DNA from: Oscillospiraceae bacterium
Lineage (GTDB): Bacteria; Bacillota; Clostridia; Oscillospirales; Ruminococcaceae
Length of the DNA: 34,616 nt
NCBI GenBank assembly: GCA_020024475.1
Contig: JAHHTS010000021.1
Coordinates: 1 to 34,616 of the forward strand
Direction of reading: 5' to 3'
Shown: one piece after another, positions 26,183 through 34,379 of the stretch
How positions within the stretch are numbered: the stretch's first letter is position 1
Layout: every line of letters begins with the position of its first letter
Program-made: the position numbers and the translations under genes
Notes under the pieces: model-generated
The model's database searches: none
Told to the model about the DNA's origin: nothing
The model's input: the letters and a program-made list of their open reading frames with translations, nothing else

Positions 26183-26211
26183 TTGAATTAGTCACATTTT
26201 TACTGTAAAAT
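26183..26211 (+). promoter_or_regulatory. Promoter of ireB
   Basis: TTGAAT (26183-26188) and TAAAAT (26206-26211) are separated by 17 bases, just after the pheT stop and 28 bases before the ireB start. Confidence 0.65.
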
Positions 26212-26239
26212 AGTAAGTAGTAAAAAAGGAGGATGTAGG

Positions 26240-26479
26240 ATGAGCGAAACTACTATTTTTTCAATTTATAATGAACGCGATGAAGAAATCAAAAAAACTT
26301 TGAAGGAAGTGTATGATGCTTTAAAGGAAAAAGGATACAACCCTATAAATCAGATTGTCGGTTACATTCTTTCAGAAGACCCTACCTACATCACTACACA
26401 CCAGGGTGCCAGAAACAAGATTAGAAAATTGGACAGAGATGATATTCTCCAGAGCCTGCTTAAAAGCTATCTTGCCTAA
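26240..26479 (+). CDS. ireB: IreB family regulatory phosphoprotein (DUF965)
   Basis: 79 residues, a small cytoplasmic protein. The sequence follows the IreB/YrzL family along its whole length: F-S-I-Y-N-E near the start, L-K-E-V-Y-D-A-L-K-E-K-G-Y-N-P-I-N-Q-I-V-G-Y in two pieces, then S-E-D-P-T-Y-I-T-T-H and A-R-N-K-I-R. In Enterococcus IreB is phosphorylated on N-terminal threonines by the PASTA kinase IreK and controls cephalosporin resistance; Thr4 and Thr5 are candidates here. AGGAGG lies before the ATG. Often this gene precedes ruvX; here it precedes a small unknown gene instead. Confidence 0.93.
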   Translation: MSETTIFSIYNERDEEIKKTLKEVYDALKEKGYNPINQIVGYILSEDPTYITTHQGARNKIRKLDRDDILQSLLKSYLA

Positions 26480-26513
26480 AACTCCCTGAGTAAATTCAAG
26501 GAGGTAATGCCCA

Positions 26514-26792
26514 ATGGCTTCACCATTGACTTACAAAGGTCTGCCACTTGTACGCAGCAACGACGAATTGTATTACGGTAATCCTAAAGAAAAAGTTATC
26601 GTTTATATGAAAGTGCTTAGCACTAAAACAGTCGGCGACCAGACTGTATCAGATAAGATACATGTCTCTTTAATTTCTACTGATATAACTCTCGACCCTA
26701 TTCGGAGAATTAAAAAACAGGGTATCAAAAACGGACTTTACAGCGCACTTGATGTTGGTGCTGTATGGCTACGGAGTGAACTCAGCAAATAA
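26514..26792 (+). CDS. Small conserved-looking protein downstream of ireB, unknown function
   Basis: 92 residues. I do not recognise the family. It is soluble, with likely beta-strands in the middle (K-V-I-V-Y-M-K-V-L, K-I-H-V-S-L-I-S-T) and a C-terminal helix. There is no signal peptide or membrane segment. AAGGAGG precedes the ATG with 9 bases spacing. It lies 34 bases after ireB and before a strong terminator, so the two genes form a small operon. Compact strand content and a good ribosome site make it a real gene. Confidence 0.8.
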   Translation: MASPLTYKGLPLVRSNDELYYGNPKEKVIVYMKVLSTKTVGDQTVSDKIHVSLISTDITLDPIRRIKKQGIKNGLYSALDVGAVWLRSELSK

Positions 26793-26804
26793 TTAAATAC
26801 AACT

Positions 26805-26829
26805 AAAGCGGAAGATAATCTTCCGCTTT
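26805..26829 (+). terminator. Terminator of the ireB operon
   Basis: A 10-bp perfect stem (AAAGCGGAAG/CTTCCGCTTT) with a 5-base loop followed by a T-run. Confidence 0.9.
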
Positions 26830-26905
26830 TTTGTTTTATAATTTTAATATATTTAATTTTAACAGCTTTCTATTATTAAAATATAGTAATTTTGTATCAA
26901 AAAAT

Positions 26906-26929
26906 AAAGCACCTCAAAAGAGATGCTTT
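26906..26929 (-). terminator. Terminator of the YkuE-like phosphoesterase gene
   Basis: A 10-bp stem with one G-T pair, 4-base loop, followed on the minus strand by ATTTTTT, 15 bases past the stop at 26944. Confidence 0.82.
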
Positions 26930-26943
26930 CAGGATAATTTTTA

Positions 26944-27804
26944 TTAAAACTCAACAGTGACAATTTCTGGTCTATTAAAAAGCCTAAACGGAAAAACACT
27001 GTTTCCTATTCCCCTACTTATAACCACGGTTGTTTCATCAAGAGTTTTAATACCAGAAGCATAAGGAGGAAAAATTCCTTGGTTTGGAACAAAAACACCT
27101 ATATTTGTAAACGGTATTCTAAACTGTCCTCCATGAGCATGGCCAGTAAATACTAAATCAACTCCACTATCTCGATATGTATGAATAAACTCTGGTCTAT
27201 GGGATAAAAGAATTTTAAAACTGTCATCATCTTTTGTAAAATTCAAAAGGTGATTTCTAAAAGCGTGTTTATCTTCTTTTTTATCTTTCAAAAAAAACTG
27301 CGGGTCAGCTATTCCCATAAGCGTTATAGAGGATTTGCCTTTCCATATACTTATCTTTTTGTCTTCGATTATTTTTACACCAATATCCTCTATTTTCATT
27401 TTTATATTATCTATATTACCAATTCTTGCTTCATGGTTTCCCGTGACATAATAAACAGGTGATATTTTAACCAAATCTTTTAGCAAGTTAAGTCCGGTTT
27501 CTATATCTGTTTTTCTACAATCAAACAAATCACCAGTTATTACTATTATATCTGGTTTTTCTTTTGATGTAAGATTTAACACTTTTTCATGAAGCACCAC
27601 GGTATTATGATAATCCGATATTTGTACTATTTTATAACCTTTCATATCCTTAGGTAATTTTTTATTTTTGTACCTATATTTCGTGGTGGTTATACCATAG
27701 TTTTGCCAATACAAAAAGATATATATTAACAAAATAAATAGTAAAATATATATAATCGAAAAACTACCAATCTGTAAATCTAAAAAATTCATATTAAAAT
27801 TCAT
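26944..27804 (-). CDS. Membrane-anchored metallophosphoesterase (YkuE/YaeI-like)
   Basis: 286 residues. Residues about 14-33 form an N-terminal membrane anchor. The rest is a calcineurin-like phosphoesterase with all metal-binding motifs intact: D-Y-H (Asp64, His66), G-D-L-F-D (Asp92), G-N-H-E (Asn123, His124), L-S-H-R-P and G-H-A-H-G-G-Q near the C-terminus. Relatives hydrolyse UDP-diacylglucosamine-like lipids or other phosphoesters at the membrane; the substrate is not visible here. GGTGGT lies before the ATG; another ATG four codons on is possible. It stands alone with its own terminator. Confidence 0.91.
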   Translation of the reverse strand: MNFNMNFLDLQIGSFSIIYILLFILLIYIFLYWQNYGITTTKYRYKNKKLPKDMKGYKIVQISDYHNTVVLHEKVLNLTSKEKPDIIVITGDLFDCRKTDIETGLNLLKDLVKISPVYYVTGNHEARIGNIDNIKMKIEDIGVKIIEDKKISIWKGKSSITLMGIADPQFFLKDKKEDKHAFRNHLLNFTKDDDSFKILLSHRPEFIHTYRDSGVDLVFTGHAHGGQFRIPFTNIGVFVPNQGIFPPYASGIKTLDETTVVISRGIGNSVFPFRLFNRPEIVTVEF

Positions 27805-27897
27805 TATACCACCACCTAACCTATAATATAACTATAACTTATGTTCAGTAAAAAATAAATAAAATTCTGCCATATTTAATAAAATTATCACAACAAA

Positions 27898-27923
27898 AAA
27901 CGCACAGATAACTCTGTGCGTTT
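27898..27923 (-). terminator. Terminator of the sufCB unit
   Basis: An 11-bp perfect stem (AAACGCACAGA/TCTGTGCGTTT) with loop TAAC. On the minus strand TTTGTTG follows, and the hairpin starts 6 bases past the sufB stop. Confidence 0.9.
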
Positions 27924-27929
27924 AATATC

Positions 27930-28853
27930 CTATTTAAGAAAACCTGCGATAATCTGTTCTTCAGCTTCTTTTTCAGACAATCCCAAAGTCATAAGCTTAA
28001 TAAGCTGTTCCCCGGCAATTTTACCAATTGCTGCTTCATGAATAAGACTTGCATCTGGGTGTTTAGCTTTAATTTCAGGTATTGCTGCAATCTTTGCATT
28101 ATCCATAATAATTGCATCACATTCTGTGTGTCCATTGCACAGGTTATTGCCGTATACTTTTGAAATAAATTCCTGATAAGAATCATTTTTTGCCACGCTT
28201 CTTGATACAACATGAGCAGAACTCTTTTCACCTGAAAGGTCAACCTCAAATTCTGTAATAGCTTTCTGTTTACCGTGTGTGAGAATTTTTTCTCCTATAA
28301 CTAGTGTTGCCCCATCGCTTAGTTTGGCGCTTGTTTTACGAATTGTAGAATCAATACCTTTTATCTGCGCTGTTTCCATTTCCATATAGCTATTTTCTGC
28401 CATTTCGATGATGGTTGTAGGGTTCATAATATTTTCACCATTGCCATCACCTTCGCCATAATGCTTTTCTACATATTTGACTTTTGCATTTTTACCAACA
28501 AAAAAACTGTGTATACCACTGTGTTCGCTTTGCAAATCGCCACCATTATGAATACCACAACCTGCAACAATAACTATATCACTATCATGACCTATATGAA
28601 AATCGTTATAAACTAAATCTTTTATTCCTGTTTCTGAAAGAAGTACAGGAATATGCACACTTTCATTTTTTGTTCCTGGTTTGATAAAAATATCAATACC
28701 CGGTTTATCCTGTTTTGGTATAATTTCTATATTTGCTGATGACCGACGTCCTAGTGCATATCCATTTGAACGAATATTATATGCTCCTTCTGGAACTGAG
28801 TGCAGGTCTGCCACCTGTTCTAGAAGATTTAATTGCACTTTATCTAATTCCAT
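27930..28853 (-). CDS. sufB: SufB/SufD-type Fe-S assembly scaffold (SmsB-like)
   Basis: 307 residues, shorter than E. coli SufB (about 495), matching the compact SufB/D-type scaffold of two-gene systems described as SUF-like minimal systems. The C-terminal beta-helix core is recognisable. C-N-G-H-T-E-C (239-245) and H-E-A-A-I-G-K-I (Glu273) correspond in position to the essential Cys405 and Glu434 of E. coli SufB. A-G-C-G-I-H (97-102) adds a possible Cys/His ligand pair. The gene starts 3 bases after sufC ends, with which it should form a complex. No sufS, sufU or sufD is present in the window, so the sulfur donor is unknown. Confidence 0.88.
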   Translation of the reverse strand: MELDKVQLNLLEQVADLHSVPEGAYNIRSNGYALGRRSSANIEIIPKQDKPGIDIFIKPGTKNESVHIPVLLSETGIKDLVYNDFHIGHDSDIVIVAGCGIHNGGDLQSEHSGIHSFFVGKNAKVKYVEKHYGEGDGNGENIMNPTTIIEMAENSYMEMETAQIKGIDSTIRKTSAKLSDGATLVIGEKILTHGKQKAITEFEVDLSGEKSSAHVVSRSVAKNDSYQEFISKVYGNNLCNGHTECDAIIMDNAKIAAIPEIKAKHPDASLIHEAAIGKIAGEQLIKLMTLGLSEKEAEEQIIAGFLK

Positions 28854-28856
28854 ACT

Positions 28857-29573
28857 TTACTCCTTAATCTGTGGGCAAAGACCTATTGCTGTACCCAAAA
28901 TCTGTGGCATAATTTCCTCTTTTGTGCCAATTTGTGAGATTTCACCATTCTTTAGTAGAACAATTTTATCTGCGATGTCAAGAATTCTTTCCTGATGTGA
29001 AATAATAAGAATATTTCCCTGAATGCTTTCATGCATTGATTCAAAAACTCTTGTAAGACTGTTAAAGCTCCAAAGGTCTATACCTGCTTCAGGTTCATCG
29101 AAAATAGACAATTTTGTGCGTCGTGCCAAAATCATTGCAATTTCTATCCTTTTAAGCTCTCCTCCTGAAAGTGAACCGTTAACCTCTCTATTGATATAAT
29201 CTCTTGCACATAGACCTACCTCTGAAAGATAGTTGCACGCTTCTGTAAATGTAATTTTTTTACCCGCGGCCATATTTATAAGGTCTTTTACTGTAATACC
29301 TTTAAATCTCACTGGCTGCTGAAAGGCAAAGCTTACACCTACATTAGCTCTTTCAGTAATTGACATTTCCGTAATGTCTTCACCATCTAACAAAATCTGT
29401 CCTGATGTAGGTTTAATAATACCTGCAATTATTTTTGCAAGTGTAGATTTACCAGAACCATTAGGCCCTGTTATAACTACAAAACGGTCATCAATTTTAA
29501 GATTTATATTTTTCAAAATATCTTTTCGGCCGTTTTCTGTTACTGTATAGCTGATATTTTTTAACTCTAACAT
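28857..29573 (-). CDS. sufC: SufC-type ATPase of Fe-S assembly
   Basis: 238 residues, an ABC-type ATPase without membrane domains. Walker A is G-P-N-G-S-G-K-S-T (36-44), Q-loop near Gln85, signature L-S-G-G-E (135-139), Walker B F-D-E-P-E-A-G-I-D (158-166) and the H-loop S-H-Q-E-R. The D-E-P-E-A-G-I-D form is typical of SufC. With the adjacent SufB-type protein it would use ATP to remodel the scaffold during cluster assembly. It lies 108 bases downstream of pncB and may be co-transcribed with it. Confidence 0.93.
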   Translation of the reverse strand: MLELKNISYTVTENGRKDILKNINLKIDDRFVVITGPNGSGKSTLAKIIAGIIKPTSGQILLDGEDITEMSITERANVGVSFAFQQPVRFKGITVKDLINMAAGKKITFTEACNYLSEVGLCARDYINREVNGSLSGGELKRIEIAMILARRTKLSIFDEPEAGIDLWSFNSLTRVFESMHESIQGNILIISHQERILDIADKIVLLKNGEISQIGTKEEIMPQILGTAIGLCPQIKE

Positions 29574-29681
29574 TTTATACTCCGTATTGCTATTTTATAT
29601 CATCACAATGCTTTAAATGTGATTGTGTTTTTATCGAATTTAATATACACCATATTAGTATATTTTTCAATAGTTTTGTAA

Positions 29682-31154
29682 CTAACGCACAGTTTCTCCA
29701 TTATTTTCCAATAATTCACGCTGTACTTTCCACAGTTTTTCTGAATAGTCCACATAGTATTGGTGTGGATATTCTAATCTTTTTAGTTCATCCCAAAGTG
29801 TGTCGAGCTGACTTTGAGCAAAATCTCTTATTTCTCTAAGTGAAGGGCTCTCATAAACTTGTTTACCATCAACAAAAATAGGCTCTAGTAATGGTTTAAT
29901 AACAATATCAGTTAAAAGTTGCTTTTTCCAAGGCTCAAGTGGATTAAATATTGTAATTTCATCAAGTTTTGACGGGTCTTCATCATAAATTGTGAGGTAG
30001 TCCGCCAAAGCTTTTCCAGTCTCTTTTGAATAAATTCTCCATACCTGCTTACGATAAGGAATTGTAATTTTCTCAAAGCTTTCACTAATTTTTATTTTTG
30101 GAATATACTCTCCGTCTTTTTTTATTGCAACAAGTTTATATACACCACCAAGAACAGGGTTAGTCCGACTTGAAATCAATTTTTCACCTATACCAAATGA
30201 ATCAATTTTTGCTTCATTTATAATCAAATCTTGCACAATGTACTCATCTAAAGCATTTGAGGCGACTATCTTACAATCAGGATAACCTGCTTCATCCAGC
30301 ATTTTTCTTGCTTTCTTTGAGAGATATGCGATATCGCCACTATCTATGCGCACACCAATAGGTCGCTTTCCCATTGGTTTCAAAACTTCTTCAAATACTT
30401 TAATGGCATTTGGAACACCACTTTTAAGCACATTATAAGTATCAACAAGCAGAACTGTGCCATCAGGATAAGTTTCTGCATATTTTTTAAAAGCTTCATA
30501 CTCGCTGTCAAAAGTCTGCACCCAGCTGTGTGCCATTGTGCCTGAGGCAGGAATACCCATATCTCTATCCATCATTGTATTTGATGTGGACACACATCCA
30601 CCTATATATGCTGCACGGCTACCTATATTAGCAGCGTCAATGCCTTGTGCTCTTCTCGCACCAAATTCTTGCACTGGGCGGCCATGTGCACTGCGAACAA
30701 TTCTGTTTGCTTTTGTTGCAATAAGTGTAGGATGATTTAAAAGCACCAGCAATGCCGTTTCTAAAAGCTGTGCCTGAAGAATTGGGCCTTCTACTGTCAT
30801 ATATGGTTCTTTTGGAAAAATTGGTGTTCCCTCTGGAATTGCCCAAACACTGCATTCAAATTTAAAGTTGCGCAAATAATCAAGAAATTCTTCACTAAAC
30901 ATATTTTTGCTTTTAAGATATTCAATATCATTTTCGCTGAAATTTAGATTTGCTAGATAATCAATAGCCTGCTCTAGACCTGCACTAATCGCAAACCCGC
31001 CATTGTCAGGCACCTTTCGGAAAAATATATCAAAAACACCCACTACATCTTTTTTTCCACACTCAAAAAAGCCATTAGCCATTGTAAGTTCATAAAAATC
31101 TGTTAACATTGTGAGATTGCGTGGATCTTTGATTTCAAATTTACTATTTTTCAT
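29682..31154 (-). CDS. pncB: Nicotinate phosphoribosyltransferase
   Basis: 490 residues, normal length for the bacterial enzyme. It joins nicotinate to PRPP to give nicotinate mononucleotide for NAD salvage, coupled to ATP hydrolysis. Recognised segments are L-T-D-F-Y-E-L-T-M-A near the start, F-G-A-R-R-A-Q-G, H-S-W-V-Q-T-F, L-L-V-D-T-Y-N-V and G-V-R-I-D-S-G-D-I. The ATG at 31154 (M-K-N-S-K) is chosen because AGGGGA lies upstream and the family sequence starts soon after; the open frame's further 32 codons are hydrophobic and fall inside the previous gene. The start overlaps the end of the papain-fold gene by 11 bases. Confidence 0.95.
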   Translation of the reverse strand: MKNSKFEIKDPRNLTMLTDFYELTMANGFFECGKKDVVGVFDIFFRKVPDNGGFAISAGLEQAIDYLANLNFSENDIEYLKSKNMFSEEFLDYLRNFKFECSVWAIPEGTPIFPKEPYMTVEGPILQAQLLETALLVLLNHPTLIATKANRIVRSAHGRPVQEFGARRAQGIDAANIGSRAAYIGGCVSTSNTMMDRDMGIPASGTMAHSWVQTFDSEYEAFKKYAETYPDGTVLLVDTYNVLKSGVPNAIKVFEEVLKPMGKRPIGVRIDSGDIAYLSKKARKMLDEAGYPDCKIVASNALDEYIVQDLIINEAKIDSFGIGEKLISSRTNPVLGGVYKLVAIKKDGEYIPKIKISESFEKITIPYRKQVWRIYSKETGKALADYLTIYDEDPSKLDEITIFNPLEPWKKQLLTDIVIKPLLEPIFVDGKQVYESPSLREIRDFAQSQLDTLWDELKRLEYPHQYYVDYSEKLWKVQRELLENNGETVR

Positions 31155-31668
31155 AAGTATAATCCCCTGCTGTTCCTTCATATATTTTTTTGAAATTAAA
31201 TTTATAGAAATCCTCTGGATATACCAAAGAATAATCCTTTTCAAAATCAAGTATATCCCTAAAAAGATATGCTACAAATACGCTACATACAAAATGATTA
31301 TCGCTACGGTATGCTTTACCACGCGTCATGTTTATAGTTTGAAATGTACCGTAAACATATTTTTTAGGATTAGCTATAAACGGTTTCAATCTTTCTTGAA
31401 TAATATCATAATCCGCATCTGAAACCTCTCCTTCCAAAACACAAATTCTTACATTAGGATGCAGTCCAAAAAAACCAGAATGAACTCCCTCGATTATAAA
31501 TCCTGCCGGGAACATATGTTTTGGGTTTCTTCTTCCAAAGGAATAAAATACATCAAGGCTTTTGTCAAAAGTAAAAGATGTGTGATTGTAATATTTGTGC
31601 GTTACTAACCTTATTAGTCTTGCAAAAATAGTATTTGAACGACTGAGAACGATATAAAACTTTTTCAT
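31144..31668 (-). CDS. Probable permuted NlpC/P60 papain-fold hydrolase (YiiX/YebB-like)
   Basis: 174 residues, no signal peptide. The layout matches circularly permuted NlpC/P60-type proteins: His29 in Y-N-H-T-S-F-T-F-D near the N-terminus and Cys128 in H-F-V-C-S-V-F-V-A-Y-L near the C-terminus, followed by a Y-P-E-D-F motif. The Y-S-F-G-R-R segment after the His is common in clostridial relatives. It is likely a cysteine amidase or protease; its substrate is unknown. It sits 13 bases after the D,D-carboxypeptidase gene and overlaps pncB, so it is in an operon with both. The ribosome site is not striking. Confidence 0.82.
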   Translation of the reverse strand: MKKFYIVLSRSNTIFARLIRLVTHKYYNHTSFTFDKSLDVFYSFGRRNPKHMFPAGFIIEGVHSGFFGLHPNVRICVLEGEVSDADYDIIQERLKPFIANPKKYVYGTFQTINMTRGKAYRSDNHFVCSVFVAYLFRDILDFEKDYSLVYPEDFYKFNFKKIYEGTAGDYTYEK

Positions 31669-31681
31669 AACTTATTGCTTT

Positions 31682-33022
31682 TTAGCGTCTCCTTCTGTGT
31701 ACTTTATTCATTTTTTCATATTTTTTATATTGAATATATGTGTATAGGAAATAAAATACTACAAGAGTTGCTGTAACTGAAAGCACCACTCTAAAATATA
31801 GTGACTTATATGCTTCTTGAAACTTACCTACAAGAAACATTATCATACTTCTATCAACATCATCATTACTTATAAGCTGACTAGTACCTACCTTCTGCCC
31901 TGCCAAAAAATAGTCAACTGTCCCCACGGCATCCCCTTTATGGATAGGGGCACTAACAGATTCTGGTAAGTTATACACCTTTTGAAAACTTGTTTCATCT
32001 GCATCATTAGGTAAAATAGACATTACCTCTGTATCTGCATATAAAAGCAATGTATCCGTGTCAGATGCATATTTAAGTGGAATATCTGTAACAGGAAATG
32101 TCAATGTATTTGCACTTCTCATAGAATATGTTTCAAAAAAATAATCCATAATCTGAGCTGTTGTTGTGAAAGCCGGTGAAGGATCAGATTCTGATTTTTT
32201 TGCTCCGATTACAACAAGTATATAACTTTCACCATTATTTTTGCAAACAGTAACAAAGTTATGCCCTATCTCATTAAGTGAACCTGTTTTCATACCACTT
32301 ACATATGAACGATAATAAGGTGATGTTCTGCTTTGCATCCTTATTGTAGATTGAATAAACCATCCGTTTGGATATCTTGGGTTATCTGGCATTTTATGCG
32401 TAACTGTTTCTGCTATTTCCATAAATCCAGGTGTTTCATATAATGCTTTTGCTATAAGATACATATCATAGGCACTTGTATAATGATTTTCTATAAATAG
32501 TCCGTGTGGATTAGTGAAATTGGTATTTTTACAGCCTAACTTTTTAGCTTCATTATTCATCATCATACAAAAATTATCTATACTGCCTTTGCCTATATAG
32601 TCAGCTAAAATGCTAGCCGCTTCATTAGCACTTGGTAGCATACAAGCATATATAAGTTCCTTAGCCGACAAAGTTTCACCTTTGCGTATATCAGCAGTAG
32701 AACCACCCATTCCAAACAATGCGTCATAAATATATGCAGGTGCCGTAATCATAGTATTATCTAAATCTTCTATATACTGATACGCTGTATAAACTGTAAG
32801 CATCTTTGTAAGAGACGCTGGGATATACTGTTGATTACTATTCTTTTCAAAAATAACTTCACCAGTATCAAGACTTACTAAAATATATGCTTCGGCATTC
32901 ACATCAAAAGGCAAACTGTATCTTGCAGCCGTATTTGATGCTGCTGAAGCACTAAATGTGAATAACGGAAAGCACATTATCATAACAAGTAATACATTAA
33001 AAATTTTTATAAGTTTTTTCAT
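31682..33022 (-). CDS. D-alanyl-D-alanine carboxypeptidase (S11, PBP5/DacF type)
   Basis: 446 residues. A Sec signal peptide ends after A-S-A about residue 27. The penicillin-binding motifs are all present: S-L-T-K (Ser70 nucleophile, Lys73), S-A-N (131-133) and K-T-G (245-247). A PBP5-type C-terminal domain and a membrane helix (about 412-432) with an R-rich end follow. The enzyme trims pentapeptides in peptidoglycan outside the cell. AAGGAA lies 7 bases before the ATG. It leads a minus-strand run of genes: the papain-fold protein, pncB and perhaps sufCB. Confidence 0.95.
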   Translation of the reverse strand: MKKLIKIFNVLLVMIMCFPLFTFSASAASNTAARYSLPFDVNAEAYILVSLDTGEVIFEKNSNQQYIPASLTKMLTVYTAYQYIEDLDNTMITAPAYIYDALFGMGGSTADIRKGETLSAKELIYACMLPSANEAASILADYIGKGSIDNFCMMMNNEAKKLGCKNTNFTNPHGLFIENHYTSAYDMYLIAKALYETPGFMEIAETVTHKMPDNPRYPNGWFIQSTIRMQSRTSPYYRSYVSGMKTGSLNEIGHNFVTVCKNNGESYILVVIGAKKSESDPSPAFTTTAQIMDYFFETYSMRSANTLTFPVTDIPLKYASDTDTLLLYADTEVMSILPNDADETSFQKVYNLPESVSAPIHKGDAVGTVDYFLAGQKVGTSQLISNDDVDRSMIMFLVGKFQEAYKSLYFRVVLSVTATLVVFYFLYTYIQYKKYEKMNKVHRRRR

Positions 33023-33236
33023 ATAGACATTCCTTAAAAAGTTAAGTATAATTACTTTGTAACAATAGCGTTTTTATATTCAAAGTATGAAAACTTCATA
33101 TTTTCATATATTTTGATTTTTCTATAATATATTATTATATAATTTTATACTGTTATATAAACAGTTCCTAAAAATTTATTTTATCACATTTTCATATATA
33201 AATAAAGTGAATTTAGCATTTTAAGAGAGGTATATT

Positions 33237-33887
33237 ATGATTTTTCTCACCGCTGACACCCATGGTGAATTAGAAAGGCTGACAAGCAAGGACTTGAAGT
33301 TCATAAAAAAATATGACACTGTAATCGTTTTAGGCGATTTTGGATTTGTTTGGCAAAATGATAAACAACAGATAAAAAATCTTAAAAAAACTTCAAAATT
33401 GCCTTTTAAAGTTTTGTTTATCGATGGGTATAACGAAAATTTTAAAGCTTTGTGCCAATATCCAGATGCCATTTGTCACGGTGCAGCCGCCAAAGAAATA
33501 TGCCCTGGACAAATCTATTACATTAAGCGTGGTGAAATTTTGGACATTGAAGATTATAAAATATTATGTTTTGGTGGCGCTGATGATTATATTGATGACG
33601 TATTTAGCGACTATCCGCCAAGTGAAGAAGATTTTGCAAACTGCAGGGCAAATCTTGAAAAAGTGGGATATAAAGTTGACTATATACTTACCCATTCACC
33701 AAGCGGAAAAATAAATAGATTTTTAAATATGAACAGTCATACTTTCGGCAATCTTTTTGATTTTTTAGATTCTTTAAGTGAAAAAGTAACATACAAAAAA
33801 TGGTACTTTGGTTTTTATCACAAAGATAAGTACATATCACAAAAAGCTCAGGCTGTATATACAAATTTCTATAAAATTGGTGAGTAA
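33237..33887 (+). CDS. Metallophosphoesterase-family protein with altered catalytic motifs
   Basis: 216 residues, similar along its length to small cytoplasmic calcineurin-like phosphoesterases. D-T-H (Asp7, His9) and G-D-F-G-F-V-W (Asp34) are normal. The third motif, normally D-G-N-H-E-N, reads D-G-Y-N-E-N at 63-68, so the metal-binding Asn and catalytic His places are changed. The last motif, normally G-H-Y-H, reads G-F-Y-H at 192-195. T-H-S-P-S-G at 152-157 keeps its His. With two altered motifs it may be inactive or use a different chemistry. GAGAGG precedes the ATG. It is divergent from the carboxypeptidase gene and convergent with a small membrane protein gene two bases away. Confidence 0.9.
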   Translation: MIFLTADTHGELERLTSKDLKFIKKYDTVIVLGDFGFVWQNDKQQIKNLKKTSKLPFKVLFIDGYNENFKALCQYPDAICHGAAAKEICPGQIYYIKRGEILDIEDYKILCFGGADDYIDDVFSDYPPSEEDFANCRANLEKVGYKVDYILTHSPSGKINRFLNMNSHTFGNLFDFLDSLSEKVTYKKWYFGFYHKDKYISQKAQAVYTNFYKIGE

Positions 33888-33889
33888 AA

Positions 33890-34081
33890 TTACTTTTCCT
33901 TTTTATTATACTTAGACCATATAGGCGCCTCTTCTTTGCCGGGCTTAGGTATAAAAAGATTAGTCAATATTTTTGATGCCAATGTTAGTACAAAAAACAT
34001 TACAACTGCGAAAATTATCCAATAAGCAAATGGTATTTCTTTAGTTATATCAACAGTTTCGATTGTTTTAAAAAAAATCAT
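33890..34081 (-). CDS. Small single-pass membrane protein
   Basis: 63 residues. Residues about 17-43 are one hydrophobic helix, followed by a basic, Pro-rich tail with P-K-P-G-K-E-E-A-P-I-W-S-K-Y and a Lys-rich end. No family recognised. GGAG lies 6 bases before the ATG. It ends 2 bases from the opposing phosphoesterase-like gene with no terminator between them. Confidence 0.75.
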   Translation of the reverse strand: MIFFKTIETVDITKEIPFAYWIIFAVVMFFVLTLASKILTNLFIPKPGKEEAPIWSKYNKKEK

Positions 34082-34143
34082 ATTATCTCCTATTATTTTT
34101 TTATTACAATAATATTACCATTTTTTTATGTAAAAATAAAGTG

Positions 34144-34176
34144 AACCTCACATCAAATTTAAATAGATGTGAGGTT
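34144..34176. terminator. Hairpin upstream of the small membrane protein gene
   Basis: An 11-bp perfect stem (AACCTCACATC/GATGTGAGGTT) with an 11-base AT loop and ATTTTAATTTTTATT behind it on the plus strand. Since no hairpin follows the phosphoesterase-like gene directly, this is the best candidate for ending its transcript, which would then run antisense through the small membrane protein gene. Confidence 0.55.
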
Positions 34177-34340
34177 ATTTTAATTTTTATTAAGTTTTAA
34201 TTTTTAACTATGACAACTAGAGATTATATGGTAAAAAGGTTTCATAAAAATACTCTATTTTCATAGATGTATCAATTATGAATAGTCACCTATGTTTTTG
34301 TAATAATTCAATAGTCATTACTATAATGTAAAATAAAAAA

Positions 34341-34362
34341 ACAGAGTCCAAAAGGACTCTGT
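34341..34362 (-). terminator. Terminator of rplL
   Basis: A 9-bp perfect stem (ACAGAGTCC/GGACTCTGT) with a TTTT loop and T7 tail on the minus strand, 17 bases past the rplL stop codon. Confidence 0.92.
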
Positions 34363-34379
34363 AAAAATAGAAAAGTGAA

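Noticed and set aside
30637..30855. 72-codon frame within pncB and similar frames opposite trxB, the glycosidase-like gene, pheS and the GT-C gene
   Set aside because: These are overlaps in other frames or on the other strand of clearly assigned genes, without ribosome sites or recognisable domains.
31155..31250. 32-codon N-terminal extension of pncB
   Set aside because: It lies inside the preceding gene, is unlike the family N-terminus, and a ribosome site marks the later ATG at 31154.
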